Assembly: GCF_001423845.1 (NCBI RefSeq)
Contig: NZ_LMPM01000001.1
Coordinates: 242,001 to 306,000, forward strand
From: Sphingomonas sp. Leaf357
GTDB taxonomy: Bacteria; Pseudomonadota; Alphaproteobacteria; Sphingomonadales; Sphingomonadaceae
Reading direction: 5' to 3'
Length of the DNA: 64,000 nucleotides
A program made the position numbers and the translations under genes. Below, piece by piece: positions 18,990 through 27,962 of this stretch; position 1 is the first letter of the stretch, and each line of letters begins with the position of its first letter. The notes under the pieces were generated by a model, which saw only the letters and a program-made list of their open reading frames with translations, was not told the DNA's origin and made no database searches.

Positions 18990-19130
18990 GCAATGCGTGC
19001 AAAAAATGCAACCACGGCGATTCTTTTCGCACTTGCACAATTTTCAGCCGGGGCGCAGAAAGATCGGGCCTTTCAGGCATCCTCTCCTAAAACTTTTCAA
19101 GGCCGGCCTTTCGGGGCTGGCCCTTTTTTT
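18990..19130 (+). ncRNA. Candidate small RNA or leader ending in a strong terminator
   Basis: This plus-strand stretch lies between the divergent LysR gene and the ATPase gene, has no coding potential, and ends in a classical terminator at 19101-19130. A TATTAT box at 18980-18985 could serve as -10, giving a transcript of roughly 140 nt. A CCTCTCCT tract (19081-19088), complementary to ribosome-binding sites, lies unpaired just before the terminator. It is either a trans-acting sRNA or an attenuated leader of the ATPase gene. No known Rfam family was recognised. Confidence 0.35.
19101..19130 (+). terminator. Rho-independent terminator without an upstream plus-strand gene
   Basis: Stem GGCCGGCC (19101-19108) with GGCTGGCC (19115-19122, one G-U pair), loop TTTCGG, then C and seven T. 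The nearest upstream gene is on the other strand, so the transcript it ends is unannotated. Confidence 0.7.
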
Positions 19131-19259
19131 GTCTTTTCAACGACTTGGGCCGCTTCGACGCCGCAAAGCGCCACCACCCGCCGCCGCTCTTCTCGTATTC
19201 CCGGAACCCGCTTCCTATCTCGCACGCTGAAGAATCGTATTCCGCGTTTGAGAGACAAG

Positions 19260-21554
19260 ATGGCCGATAGCGAAACACCGATCCGTAAATTGCAGGTCGC
19301 CAACGCCCGCCCCGAAGATAGCGGGCGCGGCCTGGCGCACGTGCCGCGTTCGATGATGGCGGCGCTGGGGCTGGCCGAAGGCGACGTGATCGAGATCGTC
19401 GGCAAGTCCTCCACCCCCGCCCGCGCCGTCGCGCCCTATTCAGAGGATGAGGGGCTCGACCTGCTGCGCATCGACGGGCTGCAGCGCGCCAATGCCGGGG
19501 TCGGATCGGGCGATTATGTCGAAGTGCGCAAGGTCGAATCGAAGCCGGCGACGCGGGTCGTGTTTGCCCCCGCGCAACAGAACCTGCGGCTGCAGGGCTC
19601 GTCCCAGGCGCTGAAGCGGACCTTTTTCGGCCGCCCGCTGACTCAGGGCGACGTGGTCGCCACCGCCGGGCAGCAGCGCGTCGACGACATGCCGCCGGGC
19701 GTGCAGCAATTCCTGCGCGCGCCGGCCTATGCGCTGCAGGAGATCCGGCTCGCGGTGATCTCCACCACCCCCAAGGGCGTGGTGCATGTCGACGAGACGA
19801 CCGAGATCGAACTGCGCCCGGAATATGAGGAGCCGAAAGAGGCGCGCCGCGCCGACGTCACCTATGACGATATCGGCGGCATGGGCGGCACGATCGACCA
19901 ATTGCGCGAGATGGTCGAACTGCCGCTGCGCTATCCCGAACTGTTCCAGCGGCTCGGCGTCGATCCGCCCAAGGGCGTGCTGCTTTATGGCCCGCCCGGC
20001 ACCGGCAAGACGCGCCTCGCGCGCGCGGTCGCCAACGAATCCGCCGCCGAATTCTTCCTGATCAACGGACCGGAGATTATGGGATCCGCTTATGGCGAAT
20101 CCGAACAGCGTCTGCGCCAGGTGTTCGAGGAGGCGCAGAAGGCATCGCCATCAATCGTGTTCATCGACGAGATCGATTCGATCGCGCCGAAGCGTGGACA
20201 GGTGTCGGGCGAGGCGGAGAAAAGGCTCGTCGCGCAGTTGCTGACGCTGATGGACGGGCTGGAATCGCGCGCCAACGTCGTGGTCATCGCGGCGACCAAC
20301 CGGCCCGAGGCGATCGACGAGGCCTTGCGCCGGCCGGGGCGGTTCGATCGCGAGATCGTGGTCGGCGTGCCCGACGAACGCGGACGGCGCGAGATCCTGG
20401 GCATCCATACGCGCGGCATGCCGCTGGGCGACAAGGTCGATCTCGACGAGCTGGCAGCCACGACCTATGGGTTCGTCGGTGCCGATCTGGCGGCACTCGC
20501 GCGCGAAGCCGCGATCGAGGCGGTGCGCAAGATCATGCCCCGGCTGAATCTGTCCGAAGGCACGATTCCGCCCGAAGTGCTCGACGAACTGGCCGTCACC
20601 CGCGAGGATTTCCTCGATGCGCTCAAGCGCGTCCAGCCGAGCGCGATGCGCGAGGTGATGGTCGAGGCGCCCAAGGTTCGCTGGGAGGATGTCGGCGGAC
20701 TGGATGCGGCGCAGAACCGGCTGAAGGAAGGCGTCGAACTGCCGCTGAAGGATCCGGACGCGTTCCGTCGCCTGGGCATCCGCCCAGCCAAGGGCTTCCT
20801 GCTCTATGGCCCGCCCGGGACCGGCAAGACGTTGCTGGCGAAAGCGGTCGCACGCGAGGCGCAGGCCAATTTCATCGCCACCAAATCGAGCGACCTGCTG
20901 AGCAAATGGTATGGCGAGAGCGAGCAGCAGATCGCCCGCCTGTTCAGCCGTGCGCGGCAGGTCGCGCCGTGCGTGCTGTTCATCGACGAACTCGATTCGC
21001 TGGTGCCGACGCGCGGCAGCGGCATGGGCGAGCCGCAGGTGACGGAGCGCGTGGTCAACACGATCCTGGCCGAGATGGACGGGCTGGAGGAACTGCAATC
21101 GGTCGTCGTGATCGGCGCGACCAACCGGCCCAACCTGATCGATCCCGCGCTGCTGCGCCCCGGCCGCTTCGACGAGCTGATCTATGTCGGCCTGCCCGAT
21201 GCCGCCGGCCGCGAGCGCATCCTGAAGATCCAGACCGCGAAGATGCCGCTGGCCGGCGATGTCGATCTTGGCGTGCTGGCCGGGCGCACCGAACGCTTCA
21301 CCGGGGCGGATCTCGAGGATCTGGTGCGTCGTGCCGGCCTCGTCGCGCTGCGTTCCTCGCTCGATATCCGCGAGGTGACGATGGCGCATTTCGAGGAAGC
21401 GCTGACCGATTCCCGCGCCTCGGTGACGCCCGACATGGAGCGCGATTACCAGCAGATCGCGGCACAGCTGAAGCAGGACGCGTCGGCGCTGCAGCCGATC
21501 GGGTTCATCTCGCCGGGGCAGTTGAAGCCGCACGGGTCGAAGGGCGCGGACTGA
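19260..21554 (+). CDS. CDC48/p97/VAT-type double AAA+ ATPase
   Basis: A 764-residue homologue of archaeal VAT and eukaryotic Cdc48, expected to form a hexameric unfoldase. An N-terminal CDC48-N double-psi barrel (residues 8-190; KLQVANARPEDSGRGLAHVP) is followed by D1 with Walker A GPPGTGKTRLARA (about 243) and Walker B FIDEIDS, then D2 with GPPGTGKTLLAKAVA (about 516) and FIDELDS; both second regions of homology (ATNRPEAIDEALRRPGRFD, GATNRPNLIDPALLRPGRF) are intact. No C-terminal HbYX-type motif is seen (it ends HGSKGAD), so proteasome docking is not indicated. The start is ATG 19260; the long open upstream frame crosses the terminator and is rejected. It is monocistronic. Confidence 0.93.
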   Translation: MADSETPIRKLQVANARPEDSGRGLAHVPRSMMAALGLAEGDVIEIVGKSSTPARAVAPYSEDEGLDLLRIDGLQRANAGVGSGDYVEVRKVESKPATRVVFAPAQQNLRLQGSSQALKRTFFGRPLTQGDVVATAGQQRVDDMPPGVQQFLRAPAYALQEIRLAVISTTPKGVVHVDETTEIELRPEYEEPKEARRADVTYDDIGGMGGTIDQLREMVELPLRYPELFQRLGVDPPKGVLLYGPPGTGKTRLARAVANESAAEFFLINGPEIMGSAYGESEQRLRQVFEEAQKASPSIVFIDEIDSIAPKRGQVSGEAEKRLVAQLLTLMDGLESRANVVVIAATNRPEAIDEALRRPGRFDREIVVGVPDERGRREILGIHTRGMPLGDKVDLDELAATTYGFVGADLAALAREAAIEAVRKIMPRLNLSEGTIPPEVLDELAVTREDFLDALKRVQPSAMREVMVEAPKVRWEDVGGLDAAQNRLKEGVELPLKDPDAFRRLGIRPAKGFLLYGPPGTGKTLLAKAVAREAQANFIATKSSDLLSKWYGESEQQIARLFSRARQVAPCVLFIDELDSLVPTRGSGMGEPQVTERVVNTILAEMDGLEELQSVVVIGATNRPNLIDPALLRPGRFDELIYVGLPDAAGRERILKIQTAKMPLAGDVDLGVLAGRTERFTGADLEDLVRRAGLVALRSSLDIREVTMAHFEEALTDSRASVTPDMERDYQQIAAQLKQDASALQPIGFISPGQLKPHGSKGAD

Positions 21555-21565
21555 GACTCGCTCTT

Positions 21566-21670
21566 CTCCCCTCCCTGGAAGGGAGGGGTTGGGGGTGGGT
21601 CGGCAGGGGGTGAGATCGACGCTCACTCGATAGCAACCCACCCCCGTCCCTCCCTTCCAGGGAGGGGAGA
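21566..21670. repeat. Long palindromic intergenic repeat, copy 2
   Basis: This is the same element as at 1771-1875: inverted CCCTCCCTGGAAGGGAGGG arms with GGGGGTGGGT/ACCCACCCCC extensions around a variable centre. It lies just after the CDC48-type gene and before rarD. Confidence 0.8.
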
Positions 21671-21708
21671 AGGTTGACCGACATCGCTCAACCCGCAACG
21701 GGCATTGC

Positions 21709-22590
21709 ATGACCCGCAAGATCAATCCCGGCATCGTCTATGCCGTCGCCGCCTATGCGATCTGGGGCCTGCTGCCGCTGTTCCTGAAGCTGCTGAAGCC
21801 GCTGCCCGCGCCGGATATCCTCGCGCACCGCATCCTGTGGTCGCTGGTACTGCTGATCATCCTCGCCGCGATCTTCCGCCACGGCCCGGCGCTGCGGCGC
21901 ATCGTCGCCACGCCGCGGCTGATGCTCGCGCTCGCCGCGTCCGCCATGCTGATCGGGGTCAACTGGCTGTGCTACATCTTCGCGGTCAATGGCGGCCATG
22001 TCGCGCAGGCGAGCCTCGGCTATTTCATCAATCCGCTGGTCAACGTGATGCTCGGCACGCTGATCCTGCGCGAACGGCTGGGGCGGATCGAAGCGCTGGC
22101 GGTGGCGCTCGCCGCGTGCGGGGTGGCGTTTCTCGCCTACGAACAGGGCGGCGTGCCGGTCATCCCGCTGACGCTCGCTTTCTCGTTCGGCCTGTACGGA
22201 TTGATCCGCAAGGTGACGCCGGTCGACGCGCTCGACGGGCTGCTGATCGAGACGGCGATCCTCACGCCGCCGTCGCTGCTGTGGCTTTCATTGGCCGGCA
22301 CGTCGCTCGCGCATGGGCCGAGCTTCGGGCTGCTGCCGGTCGCCGGCATCGTCACCGCGATCCCGCTGATGCTGTTCGCCGCCGCGGCCAAGCGGGTCCG
22401 CTACAGCGATCTCGGGCTGCTGCAATATCTCGCGCCGACGCTGCAACTGATTCTCGCGGTCGCGGTGTTCGGCGAGATGCTGAGCGTGGCGCAATGGACG
22501 GCGTTCGCGCTGATCTGGCTCTCGCTTGGCATCTATCTGACCGGCACGACGCTGGCGGCGCGGCGCGCGAACGTGCTGGTGAGCGATTGA
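21709..22590 (+). CDS. rarD: EamA-family transporter RarD
   Basis: A 293-residue inner-membrane protein with about ten helices of the drug/metabolite transporter superfamily, RarD type. Indicators are the N-terminal GIVYAVAAYAIWGLLPLFLK, the internal LIGVNWLCYIFAVNGGHVAQASLGYFINPL and the late YSDLGLLQYLAPTLQLIL. RarD was named from a chloramphenicol-sensitivity phenotype; its substrate is not established. It is flanked by dispersed repeats on both sides and not obviously cotranscribed with anything. Confidence 0.9.
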   Translation: MTRKINPGIVYAVAAYAIWGLLPLFLKLLKPLPAPDILAHRILWSLVLLIILAAIFRHGPALRRIVATPRLMLALAASAMLIGVNWLCYIFAVNGGHVAQASLGYFINPLVNVMLGTLILRERLGRIEALAVALAACGVAFLAYEQGGVPVIPLTLAFSFGLYGLIRKVTPVDALDGLLIETAILTPPSLLWLSLAGTSLAHGPSFGLLPVAGIVTAIPLMLFAAAAKRVRYSDLGLLQYLAPTLQLILAVAVFGEMLSVAQWTAFALIWLSLGIYLTGTTLAARRANVLVSD

Positions 22591-22602
22591 CCCGCAACCG
22601 CT

Positions 22603-22683
22603 CGTCCCGAGCTTGCCGAAGGGCGTGTTTCGGGCGCGAGCGCGCGTTCGGGGTACGTGCTTCGACAGGCTCGGCACGAACGA
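22603..22683. repeat. Inverted repeat of the GTGCTTCGACAGGCTCGGCACGAACG type, copy 1
   Basis: The arm CTTCGACAGGCTCGGCACGAACG (about 22660-22682) pairs imperfectly with CGTCCCGAGCTTGCCGAAG (about 22604-22622). A related copy lies at 37848-37906. Both follow stop codons, consistent with a REP-like dispersed element. Confidence 0.65.
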
Positions 22684-22702
22684 TGACATAAAAGGCGGCG
22701 TC

Positions 22703-24001
22703 CTAAACCGTCCTGAGCGCCTTCCAGCCGTAGAAGAACACCACCACCAAAGCCGCCGCCGCCGTCAGATACGGCAGCGAATGCTGTGCCTCGTACAAGC
22801 CGACCCCGATCGACGGGCCGAGCACGAAGCTGGCACCGTTGACCGACGTGACCTTGCCCGCCACCGACCCCTGCGCCTCCGGCCCGACCGCCAGCGACGA
22901 CCCGGCGGTAAAGCCTGGCCGCGTGAAGCCGAACCCCGCCGAGGCCAGCGCATAGGCGATGGCGATGCTGTACAACGACGTCGCGATCCCGGTAAGCGCG
23001 CAGCCCGCCGCCGCCAGTACCAGCCCGACCAGCACGAGCCGCTTGGGGTCGAGCTTCAGGATCGGAATCAGCCCCCACTGGACCAGCAGCGCGGACCCGG
23101 CGCCCATCATCAGCACCAGTCCGGTCGGCTGCAACGCCTCGACCGGCGCGACATGCAGCCGGTCGATCACCAGAAAGCCGATCGCCTGGCCCGTCATCGC
23201 CTGCGCATGCCCCATGATCAGGCCCATGATCATCCAACTGCGGATCCGCGCATCGGTATAGCGCACCGGTTCGCTCACCTCGTGCGTCGCCGCCGTCACG
23301 CTGGCCCCGGTGGATTGCCCGCCGACCGAGGGGTAGGCGATCGCCGCACCGTGCGTGCCGGGCTGCGGCACCAGATCGTTGGGCAGCATGCGGTGGACCG
23401 CGACGAAGATGCACGCGCCGAACGCGGCGGCGAAAAAGGCCGGGCCGGCCAGCCCGATCTCGATCCTGCCGATATGGCCGAGCGTGAGATACGGGGCGAT
23501 CGCCGGGCCCAGAATCGTGCCCAGCCCGAAGGCCGAACCGAGCAGGGTCAGCGCCCGCGTCCGCTCCTCGCGCGTCGTTCGTCCGGCGACCAGCGCCTGC
23601 ACCGCCGGGGGTGCGGCGGACCCGAACGTGCCGTAGAGCAGCCGCCCGGCGATGAACGCGACGAACGCCGTGACCCCGCCGATCCAGCCGTTGATCCCGG
23701 CGGTCAGCGCCAGGCCGCACAGCAGCAGCGAACTGGTGAAACCGCCCAGCCCGAGCAGGATCATCGCGCGCCGCCCGTGCCGGTCCGACCGGTGCGCCCA
23801 AAACGGAGCCGACAGGACCCATAGCAGGGCCGAAACCGAGAACGCCGCCGCCACCGCGCTGTCCGGCACCTTCAGCGAGCGCCCGAGCGCCGGCAGCACC
23901 GACTGCAACGCGGTGTTGCCCGCCGCGATCGTCAACATCACGACGAACAGCAGGATGAAATCGCGTTCGATCTTCGCCGCCGATTTCGCAGCCGCCCTCA
24001 T
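22703..24001 (-). CDS. Major facilitator superfamily transporter
   Basis: A 432-residue, 12-helix MFS protein with the loop 2-3 signature FWAHRSDRHGRRAMILLG. Such proteins are often multidrug or metabolite antiporters (TetA/Bmr-like); the substrate is not readable. The start is ATG 24001 (MRAAAKSAAKIERDF), overlapping the stop of the upstream ABM-domain gene by 4 nt. The frame is open further upstream but runs through that gene. Coupling to an ABM-domain protein hints at export of a metabolite or toxicant, as an inference only. Confidence 0.88.
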   Translation of the reverse strand: MRAAAKSAAKIERDFILLFVVMLTIAAGNTALQSVLPALGRSLKVPDSAVAAAFSVSALLWVLSAPFWAHRSDRHGRRAMILLGLGGFTSSLLLCGLALTAGINGWIGGVTAFVAFIAGRLLYGTFGSAAPPAVQALVAGRTTREERTRALTLLGSAFGLGTILGPAIAPYLTLGHIGRIEIGLAGPAFFAAAFGACIFVAVHRMLPNDLVPQPGTHGAAIAYPSVGGQSTGASVTAATHEVSEPVRYTDARIRSWMIMGLIMGHAQAMTGQAIGFLVIDRLHVAPVEALQPTGLVLMMGAGSALLVQWGLIPILKLDPKRLVLVGLVLAAAGCALTGIATSLYSIAIAYALASAGFGFTRPGFTAGSSLAVGPEAQGSVAGKVTSVNGASFVLGPSIGVGLYEAQHSLPYLTAAAALVVVFFYGWKALRTV

Positions 24002-24321
24002 GCGCGGGTCCAGGCGTAGTGCCGATCGACCTGCGTCACGATCACTTCGTAACTGTCGTACCACAGCGCGCGGCCGCGTTCGCGGATCGCGGCATGTTCG
24101 GCATTGCCGCGCCACGCGATCGCCGCCGCCTCATCCGCCCAATAGCTGATCGTGATACCCAGACCGTCCGCTCCCCGTGTCGAGACGATGCCGCGATAGC
24201 CGGGCTGGGTCGCCGCCAGCCGTTCCATCGCGTCCGCCGCCTCGCCATATCCCGTATCGTCCACCGCGGTGCGGCGCGACAGGAAGATGACCGCGATCTG
24301 CCCCGTCCGGTCGTCCTGCAT
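23998..24321 (-). CDS. ABM-domain protein (antibiotic biosynthesis monooxygenase superfamily)
   Basis: A 107-residue dimeric alpha/beta-barrel protein of the ABM/heme-degrading superfamily: IAVIFLSRRTAVDDTGYGEA, then AATQPGYRGIVSTRGADGLG, ITISYWADEAAAIAWR and a C-terminal HAAIRERGRALWYDSYEV. Members are cofactor-free monooxygenases or quinol-binding stress proteins; no specific activity can be assigned. Translation of the MFS gene is coupled through an ATGA overlap. Confidence 0.85.
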   Translation of the reverse strand: MQDDRTGQIAVIFLSRRTAVDDTGYGEAADAMERLAATQPGYRGIVSTRGADGLGITISYWADEAAAIAWRGNAEHAAIRERGRALWYDSYEVIVTQVDRHYAWTRA

Positions 24322-24484
24322 TAAACCCGCTTAGACGTTTCGGCCTCGCGTGCAACACGGTGCAAATCGTCTCCACCTGACACGCGTGCAACCCGAGCGC
24401 TTGAATGTTCGTTGTAAGTTTGCGACGGATGCCCGCAGCATGTCGCCAAGACCACCGGAATCGTTACCAGAACAAGGATTGCCT

Positions 24485-25108
24485 GTGCCCGTTTCTACCG
24501 CTGCCGCACGGCGCCAACGCCGACAGCTTCGGCAGGCAGCCGGCGTTTCCTCGCCGTGGAGCATGTTCCTCAAGGGGTTCTTCAAGCATCCGGTGATGGT
24601 CGGTGCCCTGGTCCCGTCGTCGCAGGCGTTGGTCAACCGCATGCTCAAGCGTTGCGACTGGGCCAACACCAAGGTGTTCGTGGAATACGGCCCCGGCGTC
24701 GGCACCTTCTGCAACACGATCCTCGAACATCTGCCCGCCGATGCGACCTATATTGCGATCGACACGAACGAGGATTTCGTTCGCTATCTGCGCCACGAGA
24801 TCGTCGATCCGCGCTTTTCGGTCGTGCTCGGCTCGGCGGCGGACGTGATCCGGATCGTTCAGGATCATGGCCATGAAAAGGCCGATTACGTCCTGTCCGG
24901 CCTGCCATTCTCGACGCTGCCGGCCGGAGTCGGCGACGCGATCGGCCAGGCGACGGGCGACGTGCTGCGCGCGGGCGGCGCATTCCTGGTCTATCAATAT
25001 TCGCCCAAATGCCGCGACTTCATCGAACCCTATCTGCCGAACATCGATCACGAGATGGAATGGTTCAACGTGCCCCCGGCGCAGCTTTATTGGGGCTGGA
25101 AGGAATAA
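24485..25108 (+). CDS. Class I SAM-dependent methyltransferase, phospholipid N-methyltransferase-like
   Basis: About 207 residues with a SAM-binding Rossmann domain: motif I VFVEYGPGVGTFCNTIL, acidic YIAIDTNEDFVRYL, and YVLSGLPFSTLPAG in the motif IV position. Together with the FLKGFFKHPVMVGALVPSS opening this resembles PmtA-type phosphatidylethanolamine N-methyltransferases and rRNA-dimethylase-like enzymes. GTG at 24485 is preferred because AAGGA lies six nucleotides upstream; an in-frame ATG at 24440 would add 15 residues. It is a single gene; membrane-lipid modification is the likely role. Confidence 0.75.
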   Translation: MPVSTAAARRQRRQLRQAAGVSSPWSMFLKGFFKHPVMVGALVPSSQALVNRMLKRCDWANTKVFVEYGPGVGTFCNTILEHLPADATYIAIDTNEDFVRYLRHEIVDPRFSVVLGSAADVIRIVQDHGHEKADYVLSGLPFSTLPAGVGDAIGQATGDVLRAGGAFLVYQYSPKCRDFIEPYLPNIDHEMEWFNVPPAQLYWGWKE

Positions 25109-25171
25109 TCCGCCCGGTCGGGTGAGGCGCAAGCCTTGGAGCGAACCCTGCGACGTCCTACCTAGACCGCA

Positions 25172-26317
25172 ATGCCAGATACCGCCGTCACCGCCCGAAT
25201 CGCCGACGGCATCGCCGCGATCCCCGCCGCCGACTGGGATGCCTGCGCGGGCTCGGACAATCCGTTTCTCAGCCATGCCTTCCTCTCGATCCTCGAGCGA
25301 TCCGGCAGCGCCACCGCGCGCACCGGGTGGCAGCCGGTGCCGATCCTCATCGACGGCGCCGACGGTCGCCCCGCCGCCATCGCCCCGGCCTATGCCAAGA
25401 GCCACAGCCAGGGCGAATATGTCTTCGACCATGGCTGGGCCGATGCGTGGGAACGCGCCGGCGGGCGCTATTACCCCAAGCTTCAAGTCGCCACGCCGTT
25501 CACTCCCGTGCCCGGCCCGCGCCTGCTGCTGATAGACGAAGCCTATGCCGCGCCGCTGATCGCCGCGATCGAGGCGGTGACCGACCAGCATCGTCTGTCT
25601 TCCGCCCACGCAACCTTCATCGCGCCGGGTCAGGTGCCGACGTTCGAGGCGGCCGGGTGGCTGATCCGCGCCGGCACGCAATTCCATTGGCGCAACGAGG
25701 GATATGCCGGCTTCGACGATTTCCTGAACGCGCTCGCCAGCCGCAAGCGCAAGGCGATCCGCAAGGAGCGCGCGGCAGCGGTCGAAGGGCTGACGATCCG
25801 CCACCTGACCGGCGACGCGATCACCGAGGCGGACTGGGACGCCTTCTGGATCTTCTATCAGGACACCGGCAGCCGCAAATGGGGCCGCCCCTATCTGACG
25901 CGCGAATTCTTCTCGCTGCTCGGGCGGGAGATGGCCGACAAGGTGCTGCTGATCCTCGCCGAACGGGAAGGCGTGGCGATCGCCGGCGCGCTCAACCTGA
26001 TCGGCGCGGACACGCTCTACGGCCGCTATTGGGGATGCCGCGAGGACGTGCCGTTCCTGCATTTCGAACTCTGTTATTATCAGGCGATCGACGCCGCGAT
26101 CGCGCGCGGCCTGACGACGGTCGAGGCCGGGGCGCAGGGCGACCACAAACTGGCGCGGGGTTATGCGCCGGTCACGACGTGGTCAGCGCATTACATCCCG
26201 GATCCGAACTTCCGCCGCGCGATCGCCGAGTTCCTGGTGCGCGAACGGGAGTCGGTCGCGGCGGACCAGGACTATCTCGGCGATCTCACCCCGTTCAGAA
26301 GGGCGCCCGCCAGATGA
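25172..26317 (+). CDS. DUF482/COG3146 GNAT-fold protein
   Basis: A 381-residue protein of the peptidogalycan-biosynthesis/DUF482 family, related to FemABX-like GNAT enzymes. Recognisable parts are the NPFLSHAFLSILERSGSA opening, SHSQGEYVFDHGWADAWE, RKRKAIRKERAA and the late YYQAIDAAIARGLTTVEAGA with HKLARGYAPV. The activity is unproven; an aminoacyl or acetyl transfer reaction is expected from the fold. Its last 23 nt overlap the end of the convergent GT-C-like gene. Confidence 0.85.
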   Translation: MPDTAVTARIADGIAAIPAADWDACAGSDNPFLSHAFLSILERSGSATARTGWQPVPILIDGADGRPAAIAPAYAKSHSQGEYVFDHGWADAWERAGGRYYPKLQVATPFTPVPGPRLLLIDEAYAAPLIAAIEAVTDQHRLSSAHATFIAPGQVPTFEAAGWLIRAGTQFHWRNEGYAGFDDFLNALASRKRKAIRKERAAAVEGLTIRHLTGDAITEADWDAFWIFYQDTGSRKWGRPYLTREFFSLLGREMADKVLLILAEREGVAIAGALNLIGADTLYGRYWGCREDVPFLHFELCYYQAIDAAIARGLTTVEAGAQGDHKLARGYAPVTTWSAHYIPDPNFRRAIAEFLVRERESVAADQDYLGDLTPFRRAPAR

Positions 26318-27953
26318 TCTTGGGGTGAATCTCGGCGTCGCTGACGAACACGCCGGGACGCGAGTGATCGACCTTGAACAGCACGCTGGTGCCGTCGCGC
26401 CATACCTCGACCAGACCCTGATTGTACTTCGCGTCATAGGCCGGCGGCGCGATCAGCCAGACATAGTCGTATGCCTGGCGCGGGAAGCGGGCGAGCGCGC
26501 GGTTGATCGGACGCCACCATTCGCGCGGGCACTGGATGCTGGTGACGATCTGCGACGGATCGTGCGAGAATTTGCCCGCCAGCGTATATTTCGTGGTCAG
26601 GAGCTGCGCGCCGGCCATCGACCATTGATCGTTCGAATAGGCCAGCTTGCGCTCCAGCGCGAGCGCGGGGAAATGCTCCAGCCGGGTCATGAACCAGCGA
26701 TTGCCGCATTCCTGCCCGACGAACGTCACCAGCCGCGCGCCGACCGGCACATGATCCAGCGCCTTCAATTCGCGATCATAGGTGCGGTCGAACATCCAGT
26801 AGCTGACCGTCGCCGCGCCCATCCGCACCAGGAAGAAGGCGCAGCCCAGCATCGCCAGCGTCGATGCGCCGCGCATCGACAGGCCCGGGCGCGGCCGGAG
26901 CGCGATCACCGCGATCGCGATCATGAAGGGAGCGAGGCGCATATCGGCATAGGCCGAGCCGAACACGATGCGCGGCAGTACGATGAACACCGCGAGCAGG
27001 AACAGCGCCGACAGGCCGAGGTTGCGCGAATATTCGATGTTCGGGTCGCGGAACCCCTTGAACAGGATCAGATAGAGGCAGGCCGTCGAGGCGATGTCGA
27101 ACGCCTGCCAGCGATCGGCCAGCACCTTGGTGAGCCAGCTGATCTTGGCCTGCCAGTTGAACCAGTCGCCGGTCTGCCCGGTCACGTGATCGCCCGAGCG
27201 CCACACGATCATCATCACCATCGGAATGGCCAGCGGCAGGCAGTTGAGCCCGGCCTTGAACCATGCCTCGATCCAATGGCCGCGCCGCACGCGCTGCCAC
27301 AGGGTGCCGGGCAAACGCCGCCCGGTCATCGCATCGTGCTGGCGCACCATTTCGGCCGAGAAGGCGAGGACGCCGAGCACGCCCCAGCCGAAGGTGTGGC
27401 AGATCCACAAGGCGACCGAGAGCGGCAGGAAGATCGCGGCACGCAACTTCAGATGCCCGAGCCGCGCCATCCTGAGCCATAAGGCGAAGGCGTTGAGCGC
27501 GATGCCCATCGCCAGCGCGAAATTGACGAAGCCGAACTGGAACGGGAAGCTGTAGGCCAGCGGCAGCGCGAACAGAGCGGTCGGCGGAATGCGCCCATGC
27601 ACCTCGCGCGCGATCCACAGCAGCCCGAGCACGGTCAGCGCCGGGATGCAGATCACGATCAGCTTGACCGCCAGTTCCAGCCCGAACACCGGCGCCAGCG
27701 GGACGATCAGCAGATCGATGCCGAGATTGCCGATCATCGACCATTGGAAATCGTACCAATCGGCCAGCCACGGCACCGTGTTCATGTCGAGCTGAACGCG
27801 GTAGCGGCCCATATGGCCGGGCAGATCGACCAGCGGCGGAATATCGGGCTTCAGCAACGGAATGATGGCGACGAACACCATCAGCGCCACGAACCACCGC
27901 GTCTGCCACCAGTGCAGCCTGTCTTCCCCGCCCTGCTCGAACTTGCCCTGCAT
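26295..27953 (-). CDS. Polytopic membrane protein, possible GT-C-type
   Basis: A 552-residue protein with about ten predicted membrane helices and a C-terminal soluble part of about 140 residues. The first outside loop is short and holds DLPGHMGRYRVQLD after helix 1, the place where GT-C glycosyltransferases keep acidic catalytic residues. No family name is certain. It lies nine nucleotides downstream of another large polytopic protein on the same strand, so the two likely act together, perhaps in glycan or polyprenyl-phosphate-sugar transfer; that is inference from topology and neighbourhood. Confidence 0.65.
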   Translation of the reverse strand: MQGKFEQGGEDRLHWWQTRWFVALMVFVAIIPLLKPDIPPLVDLPGHMGRYRVQLDMNTVPWLADWYDFQWSMIGNLGIDLLIVPLAPVFGLELAVKLIVICIPALTVLGLLWIAREVHGRIPPTALFALPLAYSFPFQFGFVNFALAMGIALNAFALWLRMARLGHLKLRAAIFLPLSVALWICHTFGWGVLGVLAFSAEMVRQHDAMTGRRLPGTLWQRVRRGHWIEAWFKAGLNCLPLAIPMVMMIVWRSGDHVTGQTGDWFNWQAKISWLTKVLADRWQAFDIASTACLYLILFKGFRDPNIEYSRNLGLSALFLLAVFIVLPRIVFGSAYADMRLAPFMIAIAVIALRPRPGLSMRGASTLAMLGCAFFLVRMGAATVSYWMFDRTYDRELKALDHVPVGARLVTFVGQECGNRWFMTRLEHFPALALERKLAYSNDQWSMAGAQLLTTKYTLAGKFSHDPSQIVTSIQCPREWWRPINRALARFPRQAYDYVWLIAPPAYDAKYNQGLVEVWRDGTSVLFKVDHSRPGVFVSDAEIHPKIIWRAPF

Positions 27954-27962
27954 CGAACGGCC

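Noticed and set aside
18756..19259. A 168-residue N-terminal extension of the CDC48-type ATPase
   Set aside because: It starts inside the LysR gene on the opposite strand, crosses a rho-independent terminator and has no family similarity; the N domain begins just after the ATG at 19260.
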